A DNA stretch of 13,459 nucleotides from Paracoccaceae bacterium (GCA_002746395.1 NVXA01000013.1:2385-15843); one strand, 5' to 3'. Shown: positions 1-8,630, numbered from the stretch's first letter. The notes: generated from the sequence alone by a model not told the origin. Numbers and translations: made by a program.

Positions 1-17
1 GTTTCCCTAAATGTCTC

Positions 18-46
18 TCGACACTTGCCTAACATGCCCCTAGCTT
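18..46 (+). promoter_or_regulatory. Candidate sigma-70-type promoter for the salvage operon
   Basis: A TCGACA hexamer at 18-23 (five of six matches to TTGACA) is followed, after exactly 17 bases, by TAGCTT at 41-46, which is a poor -10 match (three of six). Transcription would begin near 53, leaving a leader of about 23 bases before the ATG at 76. Spacing and position are right, but the -10 element is weak and the upstream context lies outside the window, so this is only a candidate. Confidence 0.28.
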
Positions 47-75
47 TTCGGCAAATAGACAAAAGGACTTCGCGC

Positions 76-681
76 ATGTTTTATCGCCCGAATATTGACG
101 ACCACGGCCTGCCGCATAACCCGTTCAAGGCAATTGTTTCGCCGCGCCCGATCGGCTGGATTTCAACGGTGGATGCGGAGGGGCGCGCCAACCTCGCACC
201 TTACAGCTTTTTCAATGCGGTGACGGACAACCCGCCGATGGTGATGTTTGCCAGTACGGGGACTAAACCGGATCAGGCTTATGCGAAGGACTCGGTTGCC
301 AATATTCGTGCAACGGGCGAATTTGTGGTGAATATCGTATCGACGGAATTGAAAGACGTGATGAACAAGTCGTCAGCCGCGTTAGCGGCAGGGGCGGATG
401 AATTTGAGCATGCGGGCATTGCCAAAGCGGATTGCAATATCGTTAAAGCGCCGCGCGTGGCGGCCTCGCCTGCGGCGCTTGAATGCAAGTTGTTCAAAAT
501 TATCGACCTTCCTGGTGAAAACAATGTGATGGTTTTGGGCGAGGTGGTGGGCGTGCATCTGGACGATACCGTCATTGTGAGCGGGATTTTCGATGTCACC
601 CGCTATAGCCCGCTGGCGCGGCTCGGGTATAAGGATTACACATCGGTGACGGATATTTTTGCGCTTAATCGGCCAGAATAG
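76..681 (+). CDS. Flavin reductase-family (FMN-binding split barrel) protein
   Basis: The protein has 201 residues. I chose the ATG at 76 over the in-frame TTG at 25 because AAGGA at 63-67 lies 8 bases before it and the protein then begins MFYRP, as expected for this family. The recognisable block is SPRPIGWIST (residues 22-31) followed by NLAPYSFFN (39-47), typical of the DIM6/NTAB flavin reductase-like group, which binds FMN in a split-barrel fold. No signal peptide or membrane segment is visible, so it should be cytosolic. Family members reduce or carry flavin for partner oxygenases, or have unknown substrates, and nothing here identifies a partner. Its stop codon overlaps the ribosome binding site of mtnP, so it is probably co-transcribed with the adenine salvage genes. 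The family assignment is firm and the biochemical role is unknown. Confidence 0.88.
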   Translation: MFYRPNIDDHGLPHNPFKAIVSPRPIGWISTVDAEGRANLAPYSFFNAVTDNPPMVMFASTGTKPDQAYAKDSVANIRATGEFVVNIVSTELKDVMNKSSAALAAGADEFEHAGIAKADCNIVKAPRVAASPAALECKLFKIIDLPGENNVMVLGEVVGVHLDDTVIVSGIFDVTRYSPLARLGYKDYTSVTDIFALNRPE

Positions 682-690
682 GAAACGACT

Positions 691-1560
691 ATGGATACTA
701 TGATCGGGATTATCGGCGGCAGTGGCCTTTACGATGTTGAAGGGCTTGAGGACGCCAAATGGGGGACGGTTCAGACCCCTTGGGGGGACCCTTCAGATCA
801 GATACTTACCGGCACACTTGACGGTGTGAAGATGGCGTTTTTGCCAAGGCACGGGCGTGGGCATGTACAAACACCGTCTTCGATCAATTACCGTGCCAAT
901 ATTGATGCATTAAAGCGGATCGGGGTGACGGATGTGATATCGGTTTCGGCCTGCGGGTCGTTTCGCGAAGATATGGCCCCGGGGGATTTCGTGGTTGTGG
1001 ACCAGTTCATTGACCGCACGTTTGCACGCGAAAAGTCGTTCTTTGGGCCAGGTTGTGTTGGCCATGTTTCCGTGGCGCACCCCACCTGCCCGCGCCTGTC
1101 TGACGCGTGTTTCAAGGCCGCAAAGGCCGAAGGCATCACCGTACATATGGGTGGCACGTATCTGGCGATGGAAGGCCCGCAGTTTTCGACCCTTGCCGAA
1201 AGCAAGATGTACCGCGAGGTTTGGGGCTGTGATGTAATCGGCATGACCAACATGCCCGAAGCCAAACTGGCACGAGAGGCGGAACTCGATTACGCCTCCG
1301 TCGCGATGATTACTGATTATGACAGCTGGCACCCTGACCACGGCGAGGTTGATATCAACGAGATCATCAAGACGTTATTCGGCAACGCGGACAAAGCGCG
1401 CGGCATGGTTAAACGCCTGCCTGCCCTGCTTGGGGCCACGCGGGATGTTTGCGAACACGGCTGTGACCGCGCGTTGGAATTTGCGATCATAACCACCCCT
1501 GAGGCTCGCGACCCTGCGATGGTGGCCAAACTGGATGCCGTTGCTGGACGCGTCCTTTAG
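691..1560 (+). CDS. mtnP: S-methyl-5'-thioadenosine phosphorylase
   Basis: MtnP cleaves 5'-methylthioadenosine, a by-product of polyamine and homoserine lactone synthesis, with phosphate to give adenine and methylthioribose-1-phosphate. The 289-residue protein is full length for the PNP/MTAP family. Visible motifs are the N-terminal phosphate-binding loop GIIGGSGLYD (6-15), RHGRGH (53-58), SACGSFRED (86-94), GGTYLAMEGPQFST (154-167), the GMTNMPEAKLARE segment (184-196) and TDYDSW (208-213), whose aspartates contact the purine base. The GMTNMPE and TDYDSW pair favours MTAP over a guanosine/inosine phosphorylase. The ATG at 691 is preceded by AGGA at 680-683, which overlaps the stop of the preceding gene; a second ATG at 700 is possible. 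The adenine produced is the substrate of the apt product encoded downstream, which supports the assignment. Confidence 0.95.
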   Translation: MDTMIGIIGGSGLYDVEGLEDAKWGTVQTPWGDPSDQILTGTLDGVKMAFLPRHGRGHVQTPSSINYRANIDALKRIGVTDVISVSACGSFREDMAPGDFVVVDQFIDRTFAREKSFFGPGCVGHVSVAHPTCPRLSDACFKAAKAEGITVHMGGTYLAMEGPQFSTLAESKMYREVWGCDVIGMTNMPEAKLAREAELDYASVAMITDYDSWHPDHGEVDINEIIKTLFGNADKARGMVKRLPALLGATRDVCEHGCDRALEFAIITTPEARDPAMVAKLDAVAGRVL

Positions 1561-1625
1561 GATAATTTTCACCTGCCATTCCGCGCAACAACCCGCTACA
1601 AAGCGTTTGATTGAGAGAGGCTGCT

Positions 1626-2621
1626 ATGACAACCACCGGCGTTATCCTTGGTAAATTCATGCCCCCGCACGAAGGGCACGTGGCGTTGGTGCGCACTGCC
1701 TCTTATCTGGTGGATCGGCTGACGATTATTCTATCGGCATCAGACAAAGACCCGATCAGCCCGTCTGTGCGTAAAAACTGGATGGAGAGCCTGTTTCCCG
1801 AAGCGGTGGTGATTGTGGCGAATAACGGTACGGAACCGTTGCCCGCCGACAGCCCTGACTGGGGGCCGATTATTCGTGGATTTCACCCCGAAGCGATCGA
1901 CCGCGTGATCGGTTCGGAAGGGTATATCGTTGATCTTGCCCGCGCGCTGAACGCGCAGCATTTCATCCTCGACCCGATGTGGATGGCTTTTCCGGCTAAC
2001 TCGGACGAGGTGCGCGAAGACCCGTTTGGTCACTGGAAGTCTATCCCCGATTATGTCCGCCCGTACTTTCAAAAGCGCCTGACGCTGATCGGGCCGGAAA
2101 GCACAGGGAAATCTTACATGGCAGATGTTTTGGCAGCCAAGTTCGGCGGGCCATACGTGCCGGAATATGGCCGCCCCTATGAAAAATACCGCACCACCGG
2201 CGATTATCGCGCCGAGGAGTTGCACTTCATTGTCGACGGGCACGTCGCCCACCGTAAAACCCTGTCGCTGAAGGCTGGACCGATCTTGTTCGAGGACACC
2301 GACCCCTTACTAACCGCCGTCTGGGCGGAGATGTTGCTGGGCCGATCCCTGCCTGATCTTGAAGCGCGGATCGAGTTGCCGGACCACTATTTGTTGCTGG
2401 ACGCAAACGCCCCTTGGGAAGAAGACCCCCTGCGGTATTACGGCACGCAAGAGCAGCGACAAAAGTTTTTCACCAAGATCAAAACCAAGCTGGATGCATT
2501 TGGCGCCAGCTATACCCTAATTTCAGGCAACTGGGCAGAGCGCGAAGCGCAAGCCATCGCCGTTGTTAAAGAAATGCTAAAAACACCCAAAATGCACGGA
2601 GGGGCAGATGCCCAGAAATAA
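1626..2621 (+). CDS. nadR: NadR-like NMN adenylyltransferase / ribosylnicotinamide kinase
   Basis: This is a two-domain NAD salvage enzyme of 331 residues. The N-terminal nucleotidyltransferase half carries [10 protein letters not shown] (9-18, containing the HxGH motif) and ends with a segment resembling that of E. coli NadR ([13 protein letters not shown], 125-137). The C-terminal half is a P-loop kinase with Walker A GPESTGKS at 156-163. By family knowledge the first half adenylates nicotinamide mononucleotide to NAD and the second phosphorylates nicotinamide riboside. The N-terminal helix-turn-helix repressor domain of enterobacterial NadR is absent, so this protein should be an enzyme only. 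The ATG at 1626 has AGAGG at 1616-1620; an in-frame TTG at 1611 is less likely. The 3' end overlaps apt by 14 bases. Which of the two activities is active cannot be read from the sequence. Confidence 0.88.
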   Translation: MTTTGVILGKFMPPHEGHVALVRTASYLVDRLTIILSASDKDPISPSVRKNWMESLFPEAVVIVANNGTEPLPADSPDWGPIIRGFHPEAIDRVIGSEGYIVDLARALNAQHFILDPMWMAFPANSDEVREDPFGHWKSIPDYVRPYFQKRLTLIGPESTGKSYMADVLAAKFGGPYVPEYGRPYEKYRTTGDYRAEELHFIVDGHVAHRKTLSLKAGPILFEDTDPLLTAVWAEMLLGRSLPDLEARIELPDHYLLLDANAPWEEDPLRYYGTQEQRQKFFTKIKTKLDAFGASYTLISGNWAEREAQAIAVVKEMLKTPKMHGGADAQK

Positions 2622-3147
2622 GACGGTCAAAGACTATATTCGCACTATTCCCGACTTCCCGCACGAAGGGATTATGTTTCGCGATGTGACAACGCTGTTC
2701 GGCGACCCACGTGGTTTTCGCATGGCGATAGACCAAATGCTGCACCCCTATGCTGGTGAAGAAATTGACAAGGTTGTCGGGCTGGAAGCGCGTGGATTTA
2801 TCCTTGGCGGTGCCATTGCGCACCAACTGTCAAAGGGGTTCGTACCGATCCGCAAGAAGGGCAAGTTGCCCGGTAAAACCATCGAACAGGAATATTCGCT
2901 GGAATATGGGCAAGCCGTGATGGAAGTGCATGATGACGCCATTCAACCGGGTGAGAAAATCCTAATGGTTGATGATTTGCTGGCCACTGGCGGTACTGCC
3001 GAAGCGGGCATAAAATTGATCGAGCGTATGGGCGGCATCGTCCTAAGCAGCGCATTTATCATTGATTTACCAGAACTCGGCGGACGTAAAAAGCTGGAAA
3101 ACATGGGTATGGATGTGCACATTCTTTGCGATTTTGAAGGGGCGTAA
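2608..3147 (+). CDS. apt: Adenine phosphoribosyltransferase
   Basis: Apt condenses adenine with PRPP to give AMP and pyrophosphate. The protein has 179 residues, the normal length for the family. It shows the N-terminal [13 protein letters not shown] (14-26), the [10 protein letters not shown] loop (58-67), the flexible loop region [10 protein letters not shown] (82-91) and the PRPP-binding motif [11 protein letters not shown] (121-131). A strong GGAGG at 2598-2602 precedes the ATG by five bases. The start lies inside the 3' end of the NadR-like gene, suggesting translational coupling. Together with mtnP it forms a route that recycles methylthioadenosine adenine to AMP. It is the last gene of the plus-strand unit and is followed by a terminator hairpin about 90 bases on. 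Confidence 0.96.
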   Translation: MPRNKTVKDYIRTIPDFPHEGIMFRDVTTLFGDPRGFRMAIDQMLHPYAGEEIDKVVGLEARGFILGGAIAHQLSKGFVPIRKKGKLPGKTIEQEYSLEYGQAVMEVHDDAIQPGEKILMVDDLLATGGTAEAGIKLIERMGGIVLSSAFIIDLPELGGRKKLENMGMDVHILCDFEGA

Positions 3148-3237
3148 GGGTCCGCTAACCTCTTGTTAACCATTCTGTGGCAAAACACTCAAACCCCACG
3201 AGAATTGGGTGCTGCTTGCATCAGTTTCGACTGGTAT

Positions 3238-3272
3238 AAATGCTCCGTCGGTCCCCTCCGGCGGGGCATTTT
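3238..3272 (+). terminator. Intrinsic terminator after apt
   Basis: In the plus-strand transcript, 3238-3251 pairs with 3258-3271 to make a 14-base-pair stem with two U-G wobbles around a six-base loop (TCCCCT), and the stem ends in a TTTT run. On the minus strand the two wobbles become A-C mismatches and the trailing sequence is less T-rich, so it should work best for apt. It reaches the last base of the stop codon of the convergent FAD-linked oxidase gene, so it may give some minus-strand termination too. Confidence 0.75.
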
Positions 3273-4674
3273 AAATTACAGCACCGGGGTTCATTATGCC
3301 GTTCGGGTCCAATGCGTGTTTAATCGCGCGCATTGCCGACAATTTGGCCGGATCGCTGTATTTCAACAAATCCGCCTTTTTCATGCGCCCGACCCCGTGT
3401 TCAGCACTGAACGAGCCGCCAAAGCTATCAACAAGCTCGTAAACATCATTGGCTAACGCCGCGCGAATATCATCGTATTGCGACCGGTTCTCGCCCTTGG
3501 GCGGGTAAATGTTGTAGTGCAGATTACCATCCCCTAGATGACCAAAGCAGTTTATCCGAAGCTGTGGATTGATAGCCTTAATCATTTTCGCCGCGCGTGC
3601 GATGAAGTCAGGCACCTGACTGACCGGCACCGATATATCATGCGAGGAAATTACGCCGATCCGTCGGTTTGCCTCCGGTATACTTTCACGGATATTCCAG
3701 AATGCGTGGCGTTGCGCCTCGTTCTGGGCCAAAACAGCGTCGGTAATCAGGCCCGCGTCAAATGCATCGGCCAGTATGCCCTCCAAATTATCTTTCAGAC
3801 CGGAATTACCACCCGTTCCGCATTCAAGCAACACCATCCATTCGGTGTTGGAGGAAAGTGGTTTGGTGAAAGCAATGCCTGTTTCGTTCAGAAAATCTAA
3901 CCCTTGGCGGTGGATCAACTCAAACGCAGAGACCACCTCGCCGAGTTTTGTTGAGAGCTGATTTAATATTTCCACGCTCGCTTGCGGGTTAGGGATGGCC
4001 AAGAAAGCGGTTTCAACATCGACGGGTTTGGGCATAAGGCGCAGGGTTGCGGCGGTGATGATGCCCAGCGTGCCCTCCGCGCCAATCAAAAGGTTCCGAA
4101 GGTTGTATCCGGTGTTGTCTTTACGCAACCGTTTTAGCCCACCAAAAATGCTACCATCAGGCAATACCGCCTCGATCCCTAAACACAAATCGCGAGTATT
4201 TCCGTAGCGCAGCACATTCACGCCACCGGCGTTGGTGGCAAGATTGCCCCCGATCTGGCAGGAGCCTTCAGAAGCCAGCGACAGAGGAAACAGACGGCGC
4301 ACATCGTTTGCTGCATTCTGGATATCGGCCAAAATCACACCAGATTCGGTTGTTAAAATGTTATCGGCAGGGTCAACGTCACGGATGGAGTTCATCCATT
4401 CCAGCGACAGGATTACAGGTTTTGGCCCAGTGACCAAAGTTTGCCCGCCAACCAGCCCCGTACCACCACCAAAAGGAACGACACCGATTTTATGCGTGTT
4501 ACACAGCCGCATAATTTCCGAAACCTCGCGCACCGAGCGTGGCCGCACAACGACGGCCCCTTGCCCAACATATCGCCCGCGTGGTTCTTCTAGATACCGC
4601 GCAGTGGGTGTGTCGCAATCTGTGATGCGCGCCAGTTTCAAAAGGAATTCGGATGTTGGTTCGTTCAGGGGCAT
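3271..4674 (-). CDS. FAD-binding 2-hydroxyacid dehydrogenase (GlcD/D-2-hydroxyglutarate type)
   Basis: The 467-residue protein belongs to the VAO/PCMH flavoprotein family with a C-terminal FAD-oxidase domain. The FAD-binding part contains PFGGGTGLVGG (67-77) and SEGSCQIGGNLATNAGG (135-151). The C-terminal part contains GHLGDGNLHYN (378-388) and SAEHGVGRMKK (423-433), the metal and substrate region seen in D-lactate, glycolate (GlcD) and D-2-hydroxyglutarate dehydrogenases. These enzymes oxidise D-2-hydroxyacids and pass electrons to a carrier. Sequence alone does not separate the substrates, although a stand-alone gene without glcE/glcF neighbours argues against a glycolate oxidase complex. 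The start is the ATG at 4674, with GGAGGG at 4684-4679; an in-frame TTG at 4689 would lie upstream of that site. It is the last gene of the long minus-strand series, 28 bases after the GNAT gene. Confidence 0.88.
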   Translation of the reverse strand: MPLNEPTSEFLLKLARITDCDTPTARYLEEPRGRYVGQGAVVVRPRSVREVSEIMRLCNTHKIGVVPFGGGTGLVGGQTLVTGPKPVILSLEWMNSIRDVDPADNILTTESGVILADIQNAANDVRRLFPLSLASEGSCQIGGNLATNAGGVNVLRYGNTRDLCLGIEAVLPDGSIFGGLKRLRKDNTGYNLRNLLIGAEGTLGIITAATLRLMPKPVDVETAFLAIPNPQASVEILNQLSTKLGEVVSAFELIHRQGLDFLNETGIAFTKPLSSNTEWMVLLECGTGGNSGLKDNLEGILADAFDAGLITDAVLAQNEAQRHAFWNIRESIPEANRRIGVISSHDISVPVSQVPDFIARAAKMIKAINPQLRINCFGHLGDGNLHYNIYPPKGENRSQYDDIRAALANDVYELVDSFGGSFSAEHGVGRMKKADLLKYSDPAKLSAMRAIKHALDPNGIMNPGAVI

Positions 4675-4702
4675 GCATCCCTCCGACAAAATTCAGGAAG
4701 AT

Positions 4703-5281
4703 TTAATCTGTACGACCACGTCGGTCGCGCCGCAGATTGGCATATAAAACATGGTTGCGCCAGCGACCAGCGATTTGCAAATAGCTTTGCGCGACGCCTT
4801 CGTATTTGAAACCAGATTTTTCCAGCAACGCACGCGAGGGAGCATTTTCCGGCAAGCATCCAGCCTGAATACGGCTGATATCCAGCACAGTGAAAGCGTG
4901 CTGCACGGATGCATTCAGCGCCTCCGCCATATACCCTTGCCGTGTGAAACTTTCACCCATCCAGTAACCAACCGTGCAGGATTTGGACACACCACCTTGA
5001 ATGTTATCGAGGGTAATACCGCCAATCAGGCAACCATCGTCGCGGCGGAAAATCAGCATGTTTAAGGCACGACGATCTTTAGCTGAACGCTTAGCCCAAA
5101 TTATCCGGTTCTGGAAAGAGCGGCGCGTCAAGTATGCACCGTCACGCACGGGCTCCCATGGTGCCAAAAATTCAGCGGAGTCCCGGCGTAGGTCGGCCCA
5201 TTCAGTGAAGTCGGTCGCTTCAGGTAAGCGCAGAGTCAACCTTTCGGTTTGCGCTATCTGTGTTTTGCGCCGGCGAAACAT
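4703..5281 (-). CDS. GNAT-family N-acetyltransferase (RimJ/RimL-like)
   Basis: The 192-residue protein has the layout of the RimJ/RimL branch of GNAT enzymes. It opens with the TERLTLRLPEATDF segment (12-25), followed by the acetyl-CoA binding motif A region VGYWMGESFTRQGYMAEAL (104-122, with RQGYMA at 114-119) and the C-terminal ENAPSRALLEKSGF block (145-158). Enzymes of this group transfer acetyl groups to protein N-termini, ribosomal proteins or small amines; the target here is unknown. The ATG begins only two bases after the stop of the M16 peptidase gene and I see no good ribosome binding site, so translation probably depends on re-initiation from that gene. No membrane segment or signal peptide is present. 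Confidence 0.88.
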   Translation of the reverse strand: MFRRRKTQIAQTERLTLRLPEATDFTEWADLRRDSAEFLAPWEPVRDGAYLTRRSFQNRIIWAKRSAKDRRALNMLIFRRDDGCLIGGITLDNIQGGVSKSCTVGYWMGESFTRQGYMAEALNASVQHAFTVLDISRIQAGCLPENAPSRALLEKSGFKYEGVAQSYLQIAGRWRNHVLYANLRRDRRGRTD

Positions 5282-5283
5282 TG

Positions 5284-6546
5284 TTAAGCCACAAGCTTAT
5301 CAGCAAGTGCTGCTAGTGCCGGTGCGTCATCCACCGGCCCATAAAGCGCCATTGCGGGTTTGCCGGTCAGGCATAGTTTTTGTGCAAAATCTCGAACTTT
5401 TGGCGTGCTAACTGCCTCGATTTTGGCGATAGTTTCTTCAAGATCAGGCACACGATTCCACACCGAAACCATGCGGGCAAGGCGTTCGCAGCGCGCGGAC
5501 GGGCTTTCCAGCCCCATCAACATTCCGGCCTTCATTTGCTGGCGCGCGCGTTCGACCTCTACGTCGTTCATGTCTTGGGTTGCACGGCGCAGTTCCGTGA
5601 TAGTCAGGTCTGCCAATTCAGCGACTTTATCACCGCTGGTGCCTGCATAAACGGTGAACATTCCGGTGTCTTCGTGCGCACTTGCCGAGGCAAAGATAGA
5701 ATAGCACAGGCCACGTTTTTCACGGGCTTCTTGGAACAGTCGCGAGGACATTCCACCACCAAATGCGGTGGAGAATATCTGGCCGGTGTAGACGTCTTCA
5801 TCGCGAAAACCGGGGGCTTCAATCGCGAAGGTAAAGTGGGCTTGTTCAAGGTCTTTGATTTCGCGTTTTTCACCACCGATAAAGTTCGCTTTCGGGGCGA
5901 TTGTTGCTGCGCGGCGCGGCAGATGGCTGAATAGTTTTTCGGCTTCGCGCACGATGGCGTCATGGTCAACGGCACCTGCCGCGGCCAAAATCATTTGTTC
6001 GGGACCGTAGTATTCCTGCACAAACCCCGCCAGATTTTCACGACTAAACGCTCTCACACGTTCCGCAGGGCCAAGGATCGGGCGGCCCATCGGTTGGTCG
6101 GGAAAGGCAGTTTCTTGCAGCCAATCAAAGATAATATCGTCGGGTGTGTCGAAGGACTGGCCTATTTCGGATAATATTACACCGCGCTCCACCTCTAATT
6201 CACGAGGGTCGAACGCTGGTTCCAGCAAGATGTCCGAGATCACATCAAGCGCAAGCGGTACATGTTCTTGCAGAACGCGCGCGTAATAGGCCGTGGTTTC
6301 GCGGCTAGTATAAGCGTTGATGAAACCGCCAACATTTTCAATGGCCTCCGCGATATCCAGCGACGAACGCCGTTTCGTGCCCTTGAAGGCCATATGTTCA
6401 AGGAAGTGCGCGATACCGTTTTGATCAAGGCGTTCGTGGCGCGCACCTGCATCCACCCAGATACCAATCGTGGCAGATTTCAGACTGGGCATATTTTCTG
6501 TTACTATGCGAAAACCGTTCGCCAAAGTGTGCATTTGAACGCTCAA
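5284..6546 (-). CDS. M16-family zinc metallopeptidase (processing-peptidase-like)
   Basis: The 420-residue protein carries the inverted zinc motif HFLEH at 47-51 (H47, E50, H51) and the third ligand E127 in the VILSEIGQ block, exactly 75 residues after H51, so the active site looks intact. The C-terminal half has GGGMSSRLF (263-270) and the KRGLCYSI block (277-284) with the conserved Arg-Tyr pair. This is the single-domain class resembling the catalytic subunit of mitochondrial processing peptidase and its bacterial relatives. No signal peptide is seen, so it is probably cytosolic. I chose the TTG start at 6546, which gives MSVQMHTLANGF: a GAAGGGG element lies about seven bases upstream, whereas the in-frame ATG at 6534 has none nearby. 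The TTG overlaps the TGA of thrC as TTGA, implying tight coupling. Confidence 0.92.
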   Translation of the reverse strand: MSVQMHTLANGFRIVTENMPSLKSATIGIWVDAGARHERLDQNGIAHFLEHMAFKGTKRRSSLDIAEAIENVGGFINAYTSRETTAYYARVLQEHVPLALDVISDILLEPAFDPRELEVERGVILSEIGQSFDTPDDIIFDWLQETAFPDQPMGRPILGPAERVRAFSRENLAGFVQEYYGPEQMILAAAGAVDHDAIVREAEKLFSHLPRRAATIAPKANFIGGEKREIKDLEQAHFTFAIEAPGFRDEDVYTGQIFSTAFGGGMSSRLFQEAREKRGLCYSIFASASAHEDTGMFTVYAGTSGDKVAELADLTITELRRATQDMNDVEVERARQQMKAGMLMGLESPSARCERLARMVSVWNRVPDLEETIAKIEAVSTPKVRDFAQKLCLTGKPAMALYGPVDDAPALAALADKLVA

Positions 6547-7937
6547 TGAGAAGCCCCTTCACGGATGATTTTCTGAATAGCCGTAAGGTCATTGGCAACG
6601 CGGGTTACGCGCTCCGGCCGCTCGAATAGGTCAGCCATATGCGGTGGTAAATCCGGGCGAACGCCGCAGGCGGCCTCAACCGCATCGGGGAATTTGGCCG
6701 CGTGTGCTGTGGACAAAATAACCATAGGCGTGGCCGGATTACCGCGCACATCGCCAGCCGCTTTGATTGCAACAGCAGTGTGGGGGCAAACGATTTCGCC
6801 ATAATGATCTTGCGCAAAGCGTATCGTGGCCGAGGTTTCTTCCTCGGAACAATTAGCGCTGTCGAATTCATCCCGCAAGCGATCCAATGCGCCTTGCGAA
6901 AGCTCAAACGAACCCTTTGAATTTAGGTCATCCATCAATTGCGAAATGGCAGATCCCTCGCGATCATAGAGATCAAAAAGCAGGCGTTCAAAATTGGAGG
7001 ACACTTGAATGTCCATCGAAGGGCTGATCGACGGCGTCACACCTGTTTTGGAGTGATCGCCGCTGGCAAGTGTGCGATGCAGGATATCGTTTTGATTGGT
7101 GGCAATCACCAAGCGTTCGATGGGAAGGCCCATGCGTTTGGCAACGTAGCCTGCGAAAATATCCCCGAAATTACCGGTTGGAACAGTGAACGAAACCTTG
7201 CGGTGTGGTGCGCCCAGTGAAACAGCGGACGTGAAAAAATATACCACCTGCGCCATAACCCTCGCCCAGTTGATGGAATTGACGCCCGCCAATTTCACAC
7301 CGTCACGAAATTCGAAATCGTTGAACATATTTTTGAGCTGCGCTTGGCAGTCATCGAAATCTCCGTCCACAGCCAGCGCGTGGATATTCGCGGCATCTGG
7401 CGTGGTCATTTGGCGACGTTGCACATCAGATACGCGGCCATGCGGGTACATGATGAAAACATCCACAGCGTCCAGTCCGGCAAACGCTTCAATCGCGGCG
7501 GACCCCGTGTCGCCGGATGTAGCACCTACAATGGTTACACGTTCCCCGCGCCGCTTTAGGGCAACATCGAACATCTGGCCAATTAGCTGCATCGCCACAT
7601 CTTTGAACGCCAATGTCGGGCCATGGTGCAATTCCAACAAAAAGTCGTTTGGGCCAAGTTGCACCAGCGGACAACGCGCATCGTGCTGGAAGCTGGAATA
7701 TGCCTTGGACAGGATTTCGCGGAACTCATCATCAGTGAACGTGTCCCCGATGAACGGTTTGATCACGCGAAAGGCGACCTCTTCATACGACAGGCCGGCA
7801 AGGGCAGCAATGTCAGCGTGGCCCATCTGTGGCCAGCTTTCAGGGACATAAAGTCCACCATCGCGGGCCAAACCGGTTAACATTGCTTCTTCAAAACTAA
7901 GCGAGGGCGCTTGGCCCCTTGTAGAAATATACCGCAT
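6543..7937 (-). CDS. thrC: Threonine synthase
   Basis: ThrC converts O-phospho-L-homoserine to L-threonine and phosphate using pyridoxal phosphate, the last step of threonine synthesis. The 464-residue protein is full length. It starts with the family hallmark MRYISTRG, followed by EEAMLTGLARDGGLYVPE (16-33). The PLP lysine is K112 in HGPTLAFKD (105-113), and the phosphate-binding loop is GATSGDTGSAA (138-148). The start ATG lies 14 bases after the SURF1 stop with only a weak ribosome binding site. Its 3' end overlaps the M16 peptidase start. It is a cytosolic amino acid biosynthesis gene with no mechanistic link to the oxidase genes upstream, and I think the arrangement reflects lineage-conserved gene order. 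Confidence 0.96.
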   Translation of the reverse strand: MRYISTRGQAPSLSFEEAMLTGLARDGGLYVPESWPQMGHADIAALAGLSYEEVAFRVIKPFIGDTFTDDEFREILSKAYSSFQHDARCPLVQLGPNDFLLELHHGPTLAFKDVAMQLIGQMFDVALKRRGERVTIVGATSGDTGSAAIEAFAGLDAVDVFIMYPHGRVSDVQRRQMTTPDAANIHALAVDGDFDDCQAQLKNMFNDFEFRDGVKLAGVNSINWARVMAQVVYFFTSAVSLGAPHRKVSFTVPTGNFGDIFAGYVAKRMGLPIERLVIATNQNDILHRTLASGDHSKTGVTPSISPSMDIQVSSNFERLLFDLYDREGSAISQLMDDLNSKGSFELSQGALDRLRDEFDSANCSEEETSATIRFAQDHYGEIVCPHTAVAIKAAGDVRGNPATPMVILSTAHAAKFPDAVEAACGVRPDLPPHMADLFERPERVTRVANDLTAIQKIIREGASH

Positions 7938-7951
7938 TTACCCAATCCGTT

Positions 7952-8617
7952 TCATGATGCTTTCGGTTTGATACGCGAAAGCGCGTACCCTGTCATCCCG
8001 ATCCATATAGCGGCCAGTGAAAACCATGTCATCACGTATTCCAAGTGCTTGTTGGATATGTTGACCGAAACCAACTGCGGTGTAATCCCATCGTTGTTGG
8101 TGCTACGCGAAATGGCCAACATAACCTGATCTGTTTTCAAGACTTGTGCCATCAATTCCACATCACGGGCGAACCAGATATTTTTCTCAAGATTGGGGTC
8201 GGGGATGAAACTGTCCGTTTCCTGGGGCCAAACCAAAGAACCCATGGCGGTAACGGCCCCGCCGCTGCGCTGCGTTATCTTTTCCGTCTCCGGCACAAAA
8301 CCACGATCCACCAAAATCCGGCGCCCATCTTCTAAAACCATCGGGGCAATCACGCGAAATCCCGGACCACTGTCACCAAAGGTCAGAACGTGAAGCTCGC
8401 CCTCGGCAATCATGCCAGTCACCTCGACTTGCAAATATTTGTCGGCAACCGGATTAAGAGTAGCGGGTAGTGCAACAGGTGCTTGGGCCAAGCGCGCATC
8501 TATTTCCGCCAAAATATTGTTTTTCCATGTCATGCGCTGAAATTGCCAAACACCCAGCGATATCAGAATCGCAGTGCCAACCAGCCCAAAGATTATCAGG
8601 GGTATGCGTCGGTTCAT
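7952..8617 (-). CDS. surf1: SURF1-family cytochrome c oxidase assembly protein
   Basis: SURF1 is an inner-membrane assembly factor that helps deliver heme A to oxidase subunit I. The 221-residue protein has the expected hairpin topology: an N-terminal membrane segment (about 5-23) ending in GVWQFQRMTWK (22-32), a large periplasmic domain, and a C-terminal membrane segment (about 195-213) preceded by NKHLEYVMTWF (189-199), the family signature. The central motif reads VDRGFVP where VNRGWVP is more usual, a mild variant. The start ATG at 8617 has GAGG five to nine bases upstream. A terminator-like hairpin lies just upstream of the gene, between it and ctaE, so its expression may be lower than that of the structural subunits or may depend on read-through. 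Confidence 0.93.
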   Translation of the reverse strand: MNRRIPLIIFGLVGTAILISLGVWQFQRMTWKNNILAEIDARLAQAPVALPATLNPVADKYLQVEVTGMIAEGELHVLTFGDSGPGFRVIAPMVLEDGRRILVDRGFVPETEKITQRSGGAVTAMGSLVWPQETDSFIPDPNLEKNIWFARDVELMAQVLKTDQVMLAISRSTNNDGITPQLVSVNISNKHLEYVMTWFSLAAIWIGMTGYALSRIKPKAS

Positions 8618-8630
8618 CAGGACCTCGGTT

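Noticed and set aside
3163..3456. 97-codon plus-strand frame after apt
   Set aside because: It runs through the terminator and into the convergent gene; no ribosome binding site or recognisable protein.
4232..4747. 171-codon open frame on the plus strand opposite the FAD-linked dehydrogenase
   Set aside because: It is antisense to a well-supported gene and its composition is that of a codon-bias shadow.
7186..7851. 221-codon open frame on the plus strand opposite thrC
   Set aside because: It is a shadow of thrC, with a serine- and arginine-rich translation and no family resemblance.
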